From positions 5,697,291-5,761,290 of the forward strand of contig NC_036464.1 in the NCBI RefSeq assembly GCF_002775205.1: 64,000 nt of DNA, given 5' to 3'. The position numbers and the translations under genes are program-made. Position 1 is the first letter of the stretch; every line of letters starts with the position of its first letter. Positions 47,200 to 60,094 of this stretch are shown piece after piece. The notes below the pieces were generated by a model. That model was not told where the DNA came from. It searched no databases and saw nothing but the letters and a program-made list of their open reading frames with translations. The DNA comes from Xiphophorus maculatus (taxonomy: Eukaryota; Chordata; Actinopteri; Cyprinodontiformes; Poeciliidae).

Positions 47200-48840
47200 A
47201 GCTCCAACTTTGCCCTCATAAGGTCAGCGTCTCAGTTCTTTGCAGAGCGCGCTCTCTTTCATCAGCTGTAAGTGTTGCTTTGGCAGCTTCAGGTTTCTCA
47301 CATTAAAAATAAAGTCAGCTGAGGATAACTGTTAAATGAGTGAGAGACAACCAACGGGCTGGCACTGATTTGGGGATATTTGGCTTCCAGTGGCTGCATG
47401 ATTATGACCTGATGATTATATACTTTGTTCCACGCTGCTGTGACGGTTTGGCAGCCATTTAACACGCTGATATCCGTGTCAGCAGCATTTGGTGAGATTA
47501 TTGTTTGGGTCTCTGGCTGGATGATGACGTGCACAGCGCCGTAATTGAGCCTGGTTCTAGTTAAAACAAAAAGCAATGAACCCTGAAGGCTGTAAACATA
47601 GACGGTTAGTTGGTAGATCAACACAAAGTTCATATATTATCGTTCTTTTTGAAAAACAATGATAAAATCTGAAAAGTGCGTTGTGTTTTTGCGTTCAAAT
47701 CCCTTCACTCTGATATTTATCAATAAAAAAGTACAGTTAACTTCAGTATAAATGCAGCTTTTCTGCAAAAACTGCAGACGTTTGTTTGGGAACAAACAGC
47801 TTCAAGAATACCAAGGAAGGTCACTTAGAAAGTTCAAGTCAATTAGATTATAAAACAATTTCCAAATCATCCAAAGGAAACTTTGAAATGCAATTAATCT
47901 GAGCAGCTTAAAAGCCTAAACTATAAGAAAAACTTTAACATTTTGCAAAAAATCCTTTGTTCTACTCAAAACTAAACAAGTCGCATTTTCAGCTTCACCT
48001 GATTCAAATTTTGTAAAAAAAAAATCTCCTAATTAGCACCTATTGCTATTCAATTATCAATCGGTTAATACCAAAAATAATCAGCAGATCAGATTAAGTC
48101 GAGCAGAAAGGACCAAACTTTTCACATGTTGATGTTAGAAGTTTTTTTTAGCCTCATTTGTAGCATTTTTCGCTACAAATTATCAACTGTACACTAAAAG
48201 AATACTGTTCTATTACATTTTAAGCAATAAAAATGTTATTTTCTTATTTGTTTATTTGTATTTTTAAATGTTACCAATACTGTATAGAAAACGTTTAAGC
48301 GTTTTAGTGAAAAATCTGCAGAATGTGCCAGTTTAACAAAAAAAAATCTATTATTAGTTGCAGCCCCAAACAGCAGTAAATTATGTTAAAGTTTAGTTGT
48401 AAGATGGAAAATTGAGGATACTTTAGCAAACATCGCATTTCAAACACCTGAAAATGACAGAAGATGCTTCCATTCTGCTTTCTGCAGCTTGATTTCCTAC
48501 ATGCATCTTTACAGAGTTAAAGAAAGCTGCATGGCTGCACGTAAAAACATGCATGCACCACTAACGCAAACTATGCATTTACTGCACACTTCGCGCTTCA
48601 AGCCTTTTTTTTTATCTTTCTGCAGACCAACACATGTTCATACGTCTTTATTGTACGCGCAGAGAGAAGTGCGGACAAAGGGCCGGGCGTCTGGAAATGG
48701 GTGCTGGGAGGCGGATGAAGACTGGGGGGGCTGATGTAAATTTGGAAGGGCAAAGGTGGGGTGGGGGGGCAGGAGTATGTGTGTACATCTGCATATCTAT
48801 CTGCGAATGACTGAGAGCATGCAGAAACTCATCTGCTTGT
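47200..48840. other. no gene seen
   Basis: AT-rich with scattered old repeat fragments. No splice-bounded coding exon recognised. Confidence 0.4.
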
Positions 48841-48845
48841 GAACC

Positions 48846-48870
48846 TGTGTGTGTGTGTGTGTGTGTGTGT
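48846..48870 (+). repeat. (GT)n microsatellite
   Basis: About twelve GT units, followed within 30 bp by another short run at 48891-48899. Confidence 0.9.
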
Positions 48871-49095
48871 TGCTTGGCTGTTTGTAGGCTTGTGTGTGTG
48901 CTCTTTTGTTTTGCTGTGAGTTGCTGGGTGATGGGACCAGCTGGGAGGGCTGAAGCCATTCACTTCCCTTCTGCTGCCCTGAAGACAGCCAGCATGGAGG
49001 GGGAGAGAGAGAGAGAGCGAGAGAGGGAGCAGGACAGAGGAGAAAGACGGGGAGTATCTGATGTTGGGGGATGTTTATGCATCATCAGGGAGAGA

Positions 49096-49103
49096 TATAA
49101 AAG
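49096..49103 (+). promoter_or_regulatory. TATA box of a candidate promoter
   Basis: TATAAAAG stands in a GC/GA-rich setting ('gagatataaaagcggcgag'). A start site would be expected near 49125-49130. The sequence after it (49127-49336) is GC-richer than its surroundings and has no long reading frame, as a 5' untranslated exon would. A weak donor-like 'aaag|taaaa' occurs near 49336. A GA-rich tract with 'gagagaga' lies 70-90 bp upstream. Confidence 0.35.
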
Positions 49104-49394
49104 CGGCGAGCGTAGTCGGAGAAAACAGAAAGAGGAGTTTTGATCGCGGCTCGGAGTGAATGAAGAGATTCATGAGGGAAGGCAGGGGGAGGGAAAGTGT
49201 GTCAGACTGAATCGTGATAGAGCAGCGGAGCTGACTCAGCCAGTCTGGCCTGGTGTAGGAGGGCAGCAGCAACAGAGGAAGTAGCAACGCTGTCTGTTAG
49301 CAAGGATAGGAGAATCTGACTCTGCGCTTACCCAAAGTAAAAAAAAAAAAATACTAGATTGATGCTGAAATATTTCAACAAATGTGTGAAAAAG

Positions 49395-50340
49395 CATTCA
49401 CACCAGCTCTATTTAGTTCGCTTTAACTGAAGTGTAGTTCCTTTGCCAAGATAATCTTGTAGATTCGGTTGGATTGGGGACAAAAATTGCAACATTTGTT
49501 GCATTTTGAGCTTCTGCAGTTCGTTTTCTCACTGCATTGTTTCAAATGAGCCAAACCATTTGAAAAACCTGTTCCCCTCTTCGCCTGTGGTGGCGCTGCG
49601 ACAAGAACTACAGAAGGAAACGACATAAAAAATCTCTGAAGAAGACACTGAGCACAACTTCCTTTTTCACAAAATGCAAATAAAGTGGAGTAGAATCAGA
49701 TTTTAATCGTTGTATGATTTCCCTTGTTTTTGATTTTATTTTACTTTTTAAAATGTGCGCGTTCTGCTGCTGTCGTTACGATGTGTTCACACCAAACATG
49801 TTTTGAGCGTCAGGCGCGTCTGGTTTACATTCAAAGTCTGTGAGGTGGCGCGTTGAGCGCCCGGTGCATTTCGAGTGTCTTGCACGTCGCGATTTGAACC
49901 GTTTGGAGTATTTAACGCATCAAGCGCATCCGACAAATAGACCGGCAACAGAAAACAACAGCTAGAGCGATTTTGACACGCCCTCGACGCTCTTCCTCAT
50001 AGACATTGACTGTAAACCAGACACGTTTGGTATGAACGCACTATAACACGTCTGCATTCAAAGTGCACCTGCATCCAGGCGGGTTTTTGACATGCGTAAC
50101 GCGTTTGTTGTGAAAGCAACGTGAGACTCTGATGTTTGTTTTGGTTGTTTTTACCCATAATGCCCTGTGCTGTAGTCCACTTCCTTTTGGAACATTTTCT
50201 TGGTGTTCACATACGCATTCAAACCGGTACGCATCATAGTTTGATCACGCATTCACACATACCCAAACAAACCAGACTTTCTAGACAAACAAACTAGAGT
50301 TTGATTAAAGCGGACTAAAAACGACTGGTGTGAATCTACC
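49395..50340 (+). mobile_element. dispersed repeat family B, copy 3, with insertion
   Basis: It starts 'cattcacacc', continues 'ggttggattggggac', 'aaaattgcaacatttgttgca' and 'gttcccctcttcgcctgtgg', and resumes after the insertion with 'acccataatgccctgtgctgtagtcc'. It ends 'accagactttctagac...gactggtgtgaat'. The two outer edges ('ttcacacc' and 'ggtgtgaa') are inverted, defining the whole element. Confidence 0.7.
49786..50045. mobile_element. GC-rich foldback element nested in family B copy 3
   Basis: The left arm 'gttcacaccaaacatg...gtctggtttaca' and right arm 'tgtaaaccagac...cgtttggtatgaac' are inverted copies. The interior is unusually CpG-rich ('gcgtcaggcgcgtctgg', 'gtggcgcgttgagcgcc') for this window. 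It interrupts the order of family B motifs, so it was inserted later. Confidence 0.7.
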
Positions 50341-50349
50341 CTCCTGTTC

Positions 50350-52480
50350 AAATTGTGACTGAATAATAAACTTTTGTACTTAAGTTGTTTACATATTAAA
50401 ATAATCAGTTCTGACTGTGTTCACAGACTTTATTCAATCAGAGTTTTCATTTTTGATTTTATTTCAGTTTTTACTACAAAATGTTGATCTTAGGACGTGA
50501 CGTTGTGGCTGTGAAACTTTTTCATCGAAACTACTTTCATACCCATGGTTTCTTCTGCACATGTACAAATTATGCATGTATATTTTGTCTATTTTAACAG
50601 TGAGTTTCTCATTGCTGTATGATTTATATTTTTCTGTTAATTCACACTCGACGACTGGGTGGACACACTCAAACTCTGACTGACTCTTATTATCTTGCAG
50701 ATTTGAGTGTTTCTTACAATTTATGGTATCAGGATCTCTAATCTTAAATATCGCCAATATAAAACACTGCAGAAGCGTAAAAGTTGGCATGTGTAAACAA
50801 CAAAAAGTTCTGCCTTTTGCAGAATAAGAAATATTTTTGATTTAATGTTTAATTTTTACATAGTGACTGTTTGTTTGAGACATTTTTCTTGCCTCTTTTA
50901 TGACTCCGCCCCTCCGCTCCACAGAAGTGGAGGGAATTGCCATGGCAACCAGTTTTCTGAGAAGGTTTTTCTTTATTAAAGTGAGCTCCAACTATTTATT
51001 AGATCTAACTGAAGGAAGTTAGCGGCTTCTTCTGAAATTTTGGCATCTTTGTCTCTGTTTCAGTTTGACTGTTCATAGTGCAGGTGTCCACATCACTTCT
51101 AGAAGAAAATAGTGATTTCAGGAGTTACTTGTAGCACAGGAAATATTAGTATGATGCAGCACTATCTGCTGCAGTGACAATTTAAATGCAGAAAAATGAA
51201 TACAGTATATTACTAAATTGTAAATATGAAAAAAATCTACTTAAAGTAAAGATGGAAAGGAGATTTGTTGTTTTAAGATGGTTGTGGATTGGTTTAGATT
51301 ATTTTACATGATATTTTCTCTTTTCTGTTCTGTTTTAGTTTGGCATTTTTAATGCAAAAAAAGTACCAAATGGCTTTTTTGTGACTCTCACATACATAAA
51401 TCTTGAAAAGAGTTTTCTAGAGTGTGGAAAAACTTTAGAAAAATAAAAGAAAAGGGCGAACAACCGGTTAATCTCTAAAGTTGAATCGCTGCCGCTGCTT
51501 CCTTGTGCTCCATGACTTCTGAGTCGGCTCGCTTTCCGTCGATGATTAATGACCTTCCTGTTTTGGCCTACACTGTCTCCCTGCACACAGTTTTTACTGC
51601 ACTTCGGGTTGACTTGTGCTTTTAAAAACAAATCCCCCAAAAACTGCAGGATTTATTGCTGAAGGCATCAAAGATGTGTGTGGGTGAGGAATGCATGCAT
51701 GAAATTACACTAAAACAAGTCTGAAATAGGCAGTAACTGAATATATTTACTATTACTACTGCTGTTTATCTTCACTTCCAGTATTACTTGCATCACTAGT
51801 ATTTTCTTACAACCGTAAATATTCAGCACAGAACTAAAAGTTTATGTTGAGTTATTGGCACAGTACGTAGACAGAGGGATCTATTTTCTATTTATTGCAA
51901 AGCTAATGGTGACTTGTTGGACTGGAATGTGTCTCACCAACCAGTTTTCAACCAACCAGTTAACCTTTTTCACACAAGTCAACCCTAAATCAAGTAAAAC
52001 AAAAACACTTCACTCTTGTTCCTAATGTGTCTGCGCTGAAAGTCAAGAAAACATGTATCTCCAGCTAAATAATTCATGATCTTAAAACATTTTTGATGCA
52101 TTAGTTGTGGCTCAGTTTGACATTTGCACTCTGATTAATTAATCTGATGAGAAAACAACAATTCATCTGGGAGGTTTATGGAAAAACAATGAGGGTGAAA
52201 AGGACAGACTGAGAAAGAAAACAACTTCTTTCCTGTAAGTCACCTGACACTGTAGGCGTCCAACCCGTCATGAATAAACACATCTCCCTCCCTTTTTTAT
52301 TTTCTGTTTCTGTGTCTCTCTGTTTAACTTTTGCTCTCATTTTCTTAGGCTCAACTCCCAATCTTAAAAGTTAAAAATGTTTTGCACTGAGAGGCTTTAG
52401 TCATTTATGTTTAGGGTGTCTTATGTCCTTAAATGTGCAGATGTTGTGCACACAAATTCAAAGGAAAGAAGTCAAATATG
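50350..52480. other. no gene seen
   Basis: AT-rich, with scattered fragments of dispersed repeats (for example 'ggaattgccatggcaacca' near 50933, shared in part with 55050). No coding exon recognised on either strand. Confidence 0.4.
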
Positions 52481-53220
52481 CGTAAGGTTTTGTCACCGTG
52501 CCTCATAACCGCTTAATAATGAACAGCCGTGTGAAGAGAAAACTGTGCATAAAACAGGAAACGTCATGCTAACAGTTTGGTAGCATTTCAGATAATTAAA
52601 ACAAACAAAAAACATAAATAATTATCAATATAGACTGATACGAAATGCCTCTGTCGGGATATGGTTTTCAACCATATTGTCGTATGAACCTCTCCTCCAC
52701 TATTAAACACAAATATCTAGTTTATTGATGAAGTAATGATCTATATCAGGATAATTAAAGACAACTTTCTGATGCCACATTCTTTAGCAATGCTGTCACA
52801 ATAAAAAAATTAAACTGGACGATAAATATTCCCAGACATTATTGCTATAAATGATAATGCTGTCATTTTAAGACCATTTTGAACTGATAAAATAATTATA
52901 ATAATAATAGCAAGTTCACCCCCTCAAAATTCAAAAAAACTTTAATTTCTGAAGAACATTTAACACTGGAACTGGAAAACATTTTAAATATTCAAAATAA
53001 TTAAACAACATGACAATTATTAAAATGGATTATGAAGTTTTTGTAACCAAAATTATCTTTCCAAACATAAATCATTCAGCTAAGTCAGGGAAAACAGGCA
53101 AAAGTTTCAACTACGTCATAAATGTTTGCAGCACTTTTCAAAATTCTGACTGTTCAGTTTCTTTAAAGTGGAACATTTCTTTAACAAATTGCAATTAATT
53201 GATTTAATTAGCTATAATTT
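52480..53220 (+). repeat. dispersed repeat family D, copy 1
   Basis: The segment with 'gcctcataac(c)', 'aacag...aaactgtgcataaaaca', 'ggtagcatttcagata' and 'aatatagactgatacgaaa' matches 60360-60500 in order. The later segment with 'ggacga(t)a', 'ataaatgataatgctgt', 'aagaccattt', 'gaacatttaacactggaac' and 'acatttaaata' matches 56600-56760. The family is thus present in pieces at three places. No frame with a domain. Confidence 0.6.
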
Positions 53221-53229
53221 ACTTTTTCA

Positions 53230-54225
53230 CATTTATTTTACAGTCATTTTTAAAAGTTTAACTTTAATGGGGAGAATGAACGATGGTGCATTTTGTATGT
53301 ATGTGTATGGAACACAAACAGGCTTTTGTTAGCTTTGTTTTTACCTTTTTTCCACATTCAAATCAGAAATATTTGGCGTAAATGAAGAGCGATTCGTGGA
53401 TATTTCATATAATTAATAAACCTTCTGTGGGGGGGGTTTGTGACTGAGGCAACAGCTGCGCATGGGGCAGACGGGGAAAAGATGGACACCAATAAACAGA
53501 CTGGTAAAGAGACAAAAGGAGAGAATAGGAGGAGGTGGAGACAAAGGGAGAGGGAGAGAGAATGGGAAAGAAAGCAGCTGGGTGTTTTTTGGCTTCCCCT
53601 CCCTGCTCCCTCCCACCCGTCTTCCTCTCCATGTTGGCCCTCTGCACCACGCCCAAGTCCGACGGTGTTAATATTCTCGCCACACACCCTCAAGTCTCCC
53701 AGCGCATGTGGATGCCTCTTTCTGCTTTAACTTTTCTACTTTACAGCTGAGATTTTAAAGGGTTTCACTGTGCAGAAAACTCAAAGATGTTTAGGAATCT
53801 TCTACTAACGATTCGGTTCTGATTTTTTGGGGCAACAGTTCGATTCAAAACAATTAATCAATCTGTCGGTGTACAAAGGATCCTCATAATGTACTCCAGG
53901 CATTTTTTAACAGATTGAGAAATTGTCTTTTTCACATTTATTATGTTAACAATCTATTATTAGATGGAATTACTCCCTGCATCCTCCGTTTTGCTTTGCT
54001 TTTGGTTATTTAGTGAAGAATTGTACAAATGTATGACGAAATTGCTCACCACATCAGATAAATGCTTCTGATAAATGCTCTTTAAAAGTATTGATGTGAA
54101 AAACAAGATAATGGGAGTGGATAAGTTGAAGTTAAATATCAAGTTCCCGAAGTGCTCAGTTTTTGTTTTGCAAACTTTCCATACGGTGAAGTTCATGTCA
54201 AGGTTGGTCTTGCGACGCATTTATA
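53230..54225. other. no gene seen; purine-rich segment
   Basis: 53500-53580 is a strongly purine-rich stretch ('ggagagaataggaggaggtgg' type) followed by a pyrimidine-rich one to 53640. The overlapping open frames on both strands here reflect that bias. Confidence 0.4.
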
Positions 54226-54229
54226 CGTT

Positions 54230-55490
54230 CAATGATTTTTACCAAAAATTAAAGAGGACTTGTAATATAAAATTCACATTTTTCATGTTTTTGTGCTTCC
54301 ATCGAGGTTTCTACTTCTTCTAAAAACAACCCAAGCATAAAAAAACTCAACACAAAAGTGTTTTTAGTGTCTTGAAAATGATCTGTTTGCTTGAACTTTT
54401 ATGTTTTACAGCAAAAAATTTTAAAGTATTTCATTGCGCAGAAGACACAAAAATGTTGTTACCTTCAGGAATATTTTAGTATCTCATGATTCGATTTTGA
54501 TTTTAGGGGAAATAATTTGATTCAAACCGATTATTAATAATGATTCCTGCTTCTGTCTACCCGGGATCTGCTCCAGACATTTTTGTAAGACTAATTGGGT
54601 AATAAAACAGCAGTTTCTGCAGATTTCTCACTAAACAACTGAAGCTTTTTTTTATACGTGATTAGAAGGCATTAAAAGATGCAAATAAATAGTTTATTTG
54701 TAGATGTGACCTGAATTTAAAACTGTAAAACAAGATGGCTGCCTTTGGGGCCTGACATCATTCTGAACTGTGTAAGCCGACAGAGCGCATTGGTGGAGAA
54801 ACAAAATCCTAATTTTTCCAAAAACGTAGTCTTCCAAAACCAAAACAATCCATTAATTGATCAAATTGATTTATTGCCCAGTCACAGGTGCAGCTAATGA
54901 TTACCTGAGCGTTTTATTATTCTGACGATGTTAGATTAGGTTAAATTGGCTTTTTTGAGCTTTACCTCATCTTATAAAGTTATTCCATTATCAAAAACAT
55001 ACCTGGAGTGTTGATGTGGTTCTTTCAAGCATGTTTAAGAAATCGTTTAATCTCCATGGCAACCACTGAGCCGTGCAAAACACCTGGGTGGAATTAGCTC
55101 CGCCTTCGAGGCGCAGCTCCGCTTCAGAGCTGCAGTTTCTAAGCTAACAAGCTTCCGCCTCACCTAGCAGCTCTCCCCCATGACTCCTTCACTCAGCTCC
55201 TTCAGACTAGCCAGCAGCAATTAGCAAACACCTGGTGGAACTGCACATCTCATTATACGAGCAACTAAAGGGTTAATAGAGGAGCCATGTTGCGATGACT
55301 TTCTGAAGGTGGAGTTTTAGAAAGAAAATGAATTTTTAAAGAGACAAAGGCCCTATTTGAAGGCATTAAATTACAAAGTAAATTTTCTTTTATGTCATAA
55401 TTGATATGGATAACATCTTTATAACAACTGAAGCTAACATAGTTAGTTTATTGTGCTTGTAAAATACATAATACTGTTCCTTTAAATACA
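54230..55490. repeat. fragments of dispersed fish repeats
   Basis: 54240-54320 matches 45850-45930 ('ttcacatttttcatgtttttgtgcttccat' type). 54960-55490 has repeat-like structure with 'ccatggcaacca', 'agctccgcc...gcagctccgc' and an end 'atactgttcctttaaat'. Exact element limits cannot be set without a library. Confidence 0.45.
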
Positions 55491-55779
55491 AAAAAATATA
55501 TATTTTTTATACAGTTTTGGGTTAATTATTGCCCTGAGTGTGTTGTTCTTTCAGCAAACGGCCATTTTTTGAGTTTGTATGTTCCAGTTAGCAATTAACT
55601 GGTTACTAAATAATTTGATGACTATTTCAATAATCAATTCATCATGATTAATCTGATTAATCATTTCATCTGTTGCATTAATATATCCTTATTATGTTTT
55701 GAAAAAGAGCTCAGCTTGTTTCCGGTATAAATGGACCCAAAATGGTTGATGATCTAATTCAGATGACCGTCATCTACTC

Positions 55780-56420
55780 CAGTCCATCACATTACCACCC
55801 GGAGGTGGAACACGGTGATGGATGGAAGCGGCGGGTAGCTTCATGGTCTGAACGGCGAGCGAGACCAGAGTCACTGTGAGTCAGGTTCGCACTCTCAGCC
55901 TCATGAAAAGGGAAATAAAGACGGACCAAAACGGCCGTATACGCTTGCTACGTCTTTGGATGAATGCATCTGAAACGTGAGTACCCGGTGTGGTAAAATG
56001 TGGCTGCTGCTCAGAGCAGGAAGTAAAAGAAGAGCAAGGAATAAATAAAGATAGATAGAGGCGGGGAGAGAGGGAATCTGTCGGCACTGCTCTCCAGTTG
56101 GTGTTGCTATGGCCCTGCCCTCCCTGCTCACTGAGCCATTTCCTGTTTTTGACCTGAAATCTTTATTTAGAGCCATCCCTTCTCGCTGCTCGGCATTCAT
56201 GAGTCAACTCGGAGTCCGGAGAGATGAAGACAAACCTAAAATCCGATCTCCATTCACTCGCAGGAACATGTTCATGCAACCCAAGCGAGCCTCGCCGCAC
56301 TGCAGCCGAGGGTTTCCCTGAAGCTAAACAGTTTTTTTTGATGCAGATACTCGATATTCACAGCTCGACTCAGGCCTGCAGCCGCCGCCATCGCCTCCAG
56401 CTGTGGTTATAAACTCCACA
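55780..56420. other. GC-richer non-coding segment
   Basis: CpG and GC content rise between 55780 and 56420, with several modest frames on both strands. No domain, start context or splice pairing makes one stand out. Possible regulatory DNA. Confidence 0.3.
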
Positions 56421-56574
56421 ATCTGACTGGACTTTTGGAGAAGGCAGCTCCAAAAGTGAAAGTGCACATTTCTCACCGTCCGCTGGAAAACAACGAGCAG
56501 AAATACGCTCTGCAGAAAGTAATAATGAGGAGAATTCAACTTTGCATTTCAATTTTTACACTTGCAATCAGGCC

Positions 56575-56960
56575 TCTCACAATAATACTTTACACAATAC
56601 ACAATAATAATTTAGCTGGACGAGATATTGTCCCAGAAGTTATTGTGATAAATGATAATGTTGTTTTGAGACCATTTTCAAGTATTGTAATGGCAAAAAC
56701 ACATTCTCAAAACTGAACATTTAACACTGGAACAGGAAGACATTTAAATATCCACAATAAATAAACAAAACAACAAATAAAATGAATTATAAAGTCTCTG
56801 TAAACAAAATGATCCTTCAAAAAGAAGCTTAGTTTTGACCAAAACACTATATTGAAGACTTTTGTCATCCAGTTTTTGAAAGGGAGAAGAAAAAGAGGAT
56901 ATAAATCATCCAAACAGAAATGATTGAGCTCATTTTAATTCATCTTGCGGTTAATTGATT
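56575..56960 (+). repeat. dispersed repeat family D, copy 2 (second segment)
   Basis: It shares 'ggacgaga', 'aaatgataatgttgt', 'gagaccatttt', 'gaacatttaacactggaac' and 'ttataaagt' with 52810-53040, in order. Confidence 0.6.
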
Positions 56961-57224
56961 TATCACTTATTGCAACAAGCCTACTTGTAATGTGATTTGC
57001 AGACTCTGTACCTGCTCAAAACTCATAATATTTTGCGTATAAATATGTTGCAGAAAGCGCGTTTTTCAGCTGAAAGGTTTACTGTATGGCTAATTGTTCC
57101 ATTCCAGGGCCATCATTTCATTAGCACAGGTGTAATTGTAAAAAGAGCGTCCAGCTGACTTCTACTACGACCTGGTCCAGTCAGAAGACCGGTTGCTTGT
57201 AAAACACGACCTAACAGTCAGTAG

Positions 57225-57510
57225 ATTCGGTTTGATTGGGGACCAAAAGTTGCAACATTTGTTACATTTTCAGCTGCTGCGGTTTTCTTTCACACTGCAT
57301 TGGGTTAAATGAACCACACAATTAGAAAACATGTTCCCCTCCTCGCCTGTGGGGGGCGCTGCACCCCCACAATACAGAAACCTCTGAAGAAGACGCTGAA
57401 CGCAACTTTCTTCTTCACGAAATGTAAACAAAAATGGAGCGGCATCAGAAAAAAAAAGTGAACCATTTACCCAGAATGCCCTGCGCTATAGTCCACTTTC
57501 TGTTTTTGGA
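57225..57510 (+). mobile_element. dispersed repeat family B, copy 4 (truncated)
   Basis: Contains 'ttgattggggaccaaaa', 'gcaacatttgttacatttt', 'gttcccctcctcgcctgtgg', 'aaatgtaaacaaaaatgg' and 'acccagaatgccct'. It stops soon after, without the far end seen in copy 3. Confidence 0.7.
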
Positions 57511-58375
57511 GTGGTCTTCATTTAATTGTGGCAATTTTTAAATAAAAATTATATATATATTTTTAGATTTAAAATGTGTATTCCCCATCTGTTTGAAATC
57601 TAGATTTTTTTTCTGTATTTATTTTACTTTTTATAGTGTTGTCAAATGTCCACAATTTCCATATATCCTATAATAAACAAAGATAAAAAATAAATTTATC
57701 TAGATGTATCTATTTTATTTTAGAAGCTTAGAATTATTTCAGAATTTATTTGGTTATTTTATAATCCTGAACACCAAATTGCATTGGATTATTTTCACAT
57801 TTAATATATATTAATTATTAATTTGAAACCTTCTAATAATTTTATTTATATGCTACTCTATCTGTTTGGAATTTAATTTATTACATATATAACTTTTCAA
57901 GGATTTATTTATGTAGTAAATTCTATATAGAGTCTTCATTACAACACAGGATTGTACAGTAAATAAATCAATCCTGAAATTATTCTATATGCTTGTATCA
58001 TATAATGAATATTTGCATTTGTTTACCTGCTTTATTGTGTATTTAAAAATATTTTAAGCATGCAGATATTTATGGATACATGCATTCATTAGTTAAGCTA
58101 GCTTATTGTTTGCATTTGGAACTTTATTTAATCATTACTAATACTAATAAGAAAAATATATAATTGTGGAACTGTTGGCCCCGAGAGACCATAAACAAAT
58201 CTAATAAATTCATAAATATTTGGATTTATTAATTAAAATCTGAATTATGCAATTTATAACTACATTAAATGTTAATATATATATATATATATATATATAT
58301 TTTTTTTAATTTGTTTGGTATTTCATTAATTTAGTAATTTGATCAAACTTTGCCAGTCAATCTGCACTGACTGAG
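57511..58375. other. very AT-rich DNA, no gene seen
   Basis: Almost all A and T with a (TA)n block at 58276-58300. No exon recognised. Confidence 0.5.
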
Positions 58376-58379
58376 TGAA

Positions 58380-59003
58380 GTTACGGAGTTTGTTAATGTG
58401 AGTGTGCGTGCCCGCGTACACGGTATTGGAGGTGGGCGGGGCTAAACTCCGCTCTCGGGGCAGCTGCTCGGTTTCAGCTTCTCCTGCTGCTTTCACGCAA
58501 TCCTCGTACATTTCTCTTACTTGCCCAATTAGATCATGACAGGCCAGAAACAAATTAAAGTAGATAAAAACATTCACGCTGTTGTTTGAGTTGAGGTGTT
58601 TAGTATATAGTTAAACGAATTAGTTAATAATTGCTGCCTGTTCCTTTTCTTTCTCCGTTTTCGCGAGATAAACGTTTAATGAAACCTCTAAACAGATTGT
58701 TCTTCGTTTTTTACGTTTGATTTAAGGTGGAAAACAGTGACGTGCATGGCGTTTTATTAATAATATTGGCTTCACTTATAAATTGTGAACGCGGAAGCTT
58801 TAAAAAACGGTCTCGTTGTAGGTGAATCCGACAGGCCGTGAAAGCATCAGCGTTCCAACGAGCGGAGGCTGTTTTCTCCTCCTATCAGCGCCATTGTGTG
58901 GCGGAGTCTCCGGGAGTGAGGACCGATTGTTTTTCTGTTGCCGACTGGACTGTTTAAATACCCCCTCATGTTTCTCTGTGGACCCCCGGCGGATCTGGAT
59001 CTG
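58380..59003 (+). promoter_or_regulatory. candidate CpG promoter and untranslated first exon
   Basis: 58420-58450 holds 'tattgg' (inverted CCAAT) next to 'ggtgggcggggc' (GC box). The stretch 58820-59003 is CpG-rich and ends in a strong donor, 'ctggatctg|gtaagc' (59003/59004), on the plus strand. No ATG-led frame of note crosses it, so it would be a non-coding first exon. It may be an alternative start of the same gene as the 40.1-kb candidate or of a separate gene to the right. Confidence 0.42.
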
Positions 59004-59759
59004 GTAAGCCTCCGTTTCGATGTTTGACCCCCTTGTTTTTTTTTGTTTTTAAAAAAAGGAGCTAAGTTAAACAACGCCGAGAGGGGGAAACACACCGGCA
59101 TGAGAGCGTTAACCTATTTGTAATGAATAATAGAGACGGCGGCTGCTGGTGTTTCGGTATCAGTACAGTAAGGTGGTGGAGAAGTTTTGCTACTGTGTGT
59201 GTATCCGCTGTGGATTCCAGTTACTGACACAGGGCGGTCCTTCTGCTTCTTAGTTTAGGACTGCGGAGAAAAAGCGTCTGATAAACTTTCCACAGACCGT
59301 AAAAAAAGACAGTTGGGCTGTCCCAAAATACACTCAGTGACTGGACCTCACTTTTTTATGGCTTATTATGTGTACAATACTGTAAAAACGTCATAAAATG
59401 ACCCCGTTAAGTCAGTTTAATGACAAATGTATACAAAAACACGATTGAATTAACATTTAATTCAGTTTATATAACAGTTTTAGTGTCATAAATGTGTGTT
59501 TTCTGAGGGATTTTGTTGCTAAATACCAGAACCAGGAGCTGTATTAGTGGAGGGGCCTCTGTTTTGTAATCTGCACCACAACACAGCAGCCACCTTCTGG
59601 TGACAGCACCTCTTCTTCACTTCTTGTTCCTTTGGTTTTTACCCACAAGCAGCATGTAGGTCACGCAAGAGGTCTTCTACTACTGCTTACGTTGTCCAGA
59701 CAGGGACCCACGGGACACACACACTGTTTTGATGGGAGCTGAGGTGAATAAACATGTCA

Positions 59760-60090
59760 GGAGTTGCAATACAGGTGCATCTCAGTCAATTAGAATATAA
59801 TTGAAAAGATAGTTTGAAATGTTAAACTTGTGTAGCGTTTATTTTCGCTAATTTGCAGCTAAAACTTCATAGAAAAATCAGAATATTATGTAGAAACAAT
59901 AAAAAAAATATTGAGAACCTCCACAAAAAACTTTGTAGTTCACAAGAATGCTATTTTTGATATTAATGGGAAGTTGAATGGAAAGAAAAAAAGTGTGTTT
60001 GATAGAAGATCCACAGGCAGTTGTTAGTGGAAGATGAAGGGAAATCCATTAAAGAGTTTGGGGAGAGTCGCATTAATCAAGATTGGAGTA
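59760..60090 (+). mobile_element. relic of a 'caggtgcatctcagt' DNA element
   Basis: It starts 'acaggtgcatctcagtcaattagaatat', a widespread short-transposon end in vertebrates, and contains 'aaatcagaatattatgt' as partial inverted sequence. Fragments such as 'gaaatccattaaagagtttgggga' follow. It is decayed, and the right limit is uncertain. Confidence 0.45.
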
Positions 60091-60094
60091 GAGG

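Noticed and set aside
53405-53750. Several overlapping open frames on both strands
   Set aside because: They come from a purine/pyrimidine-biased stretch, with no domain or splice context.
58326-58577. Minus-strand frame with a plausible helical stretch (HDLIGQVREMYEDCVKAAGEAETEQ)
   Set aside because: No splice sites or relatives recognised. It overlaps CCAAT and GC boxes that better fit a promoter.
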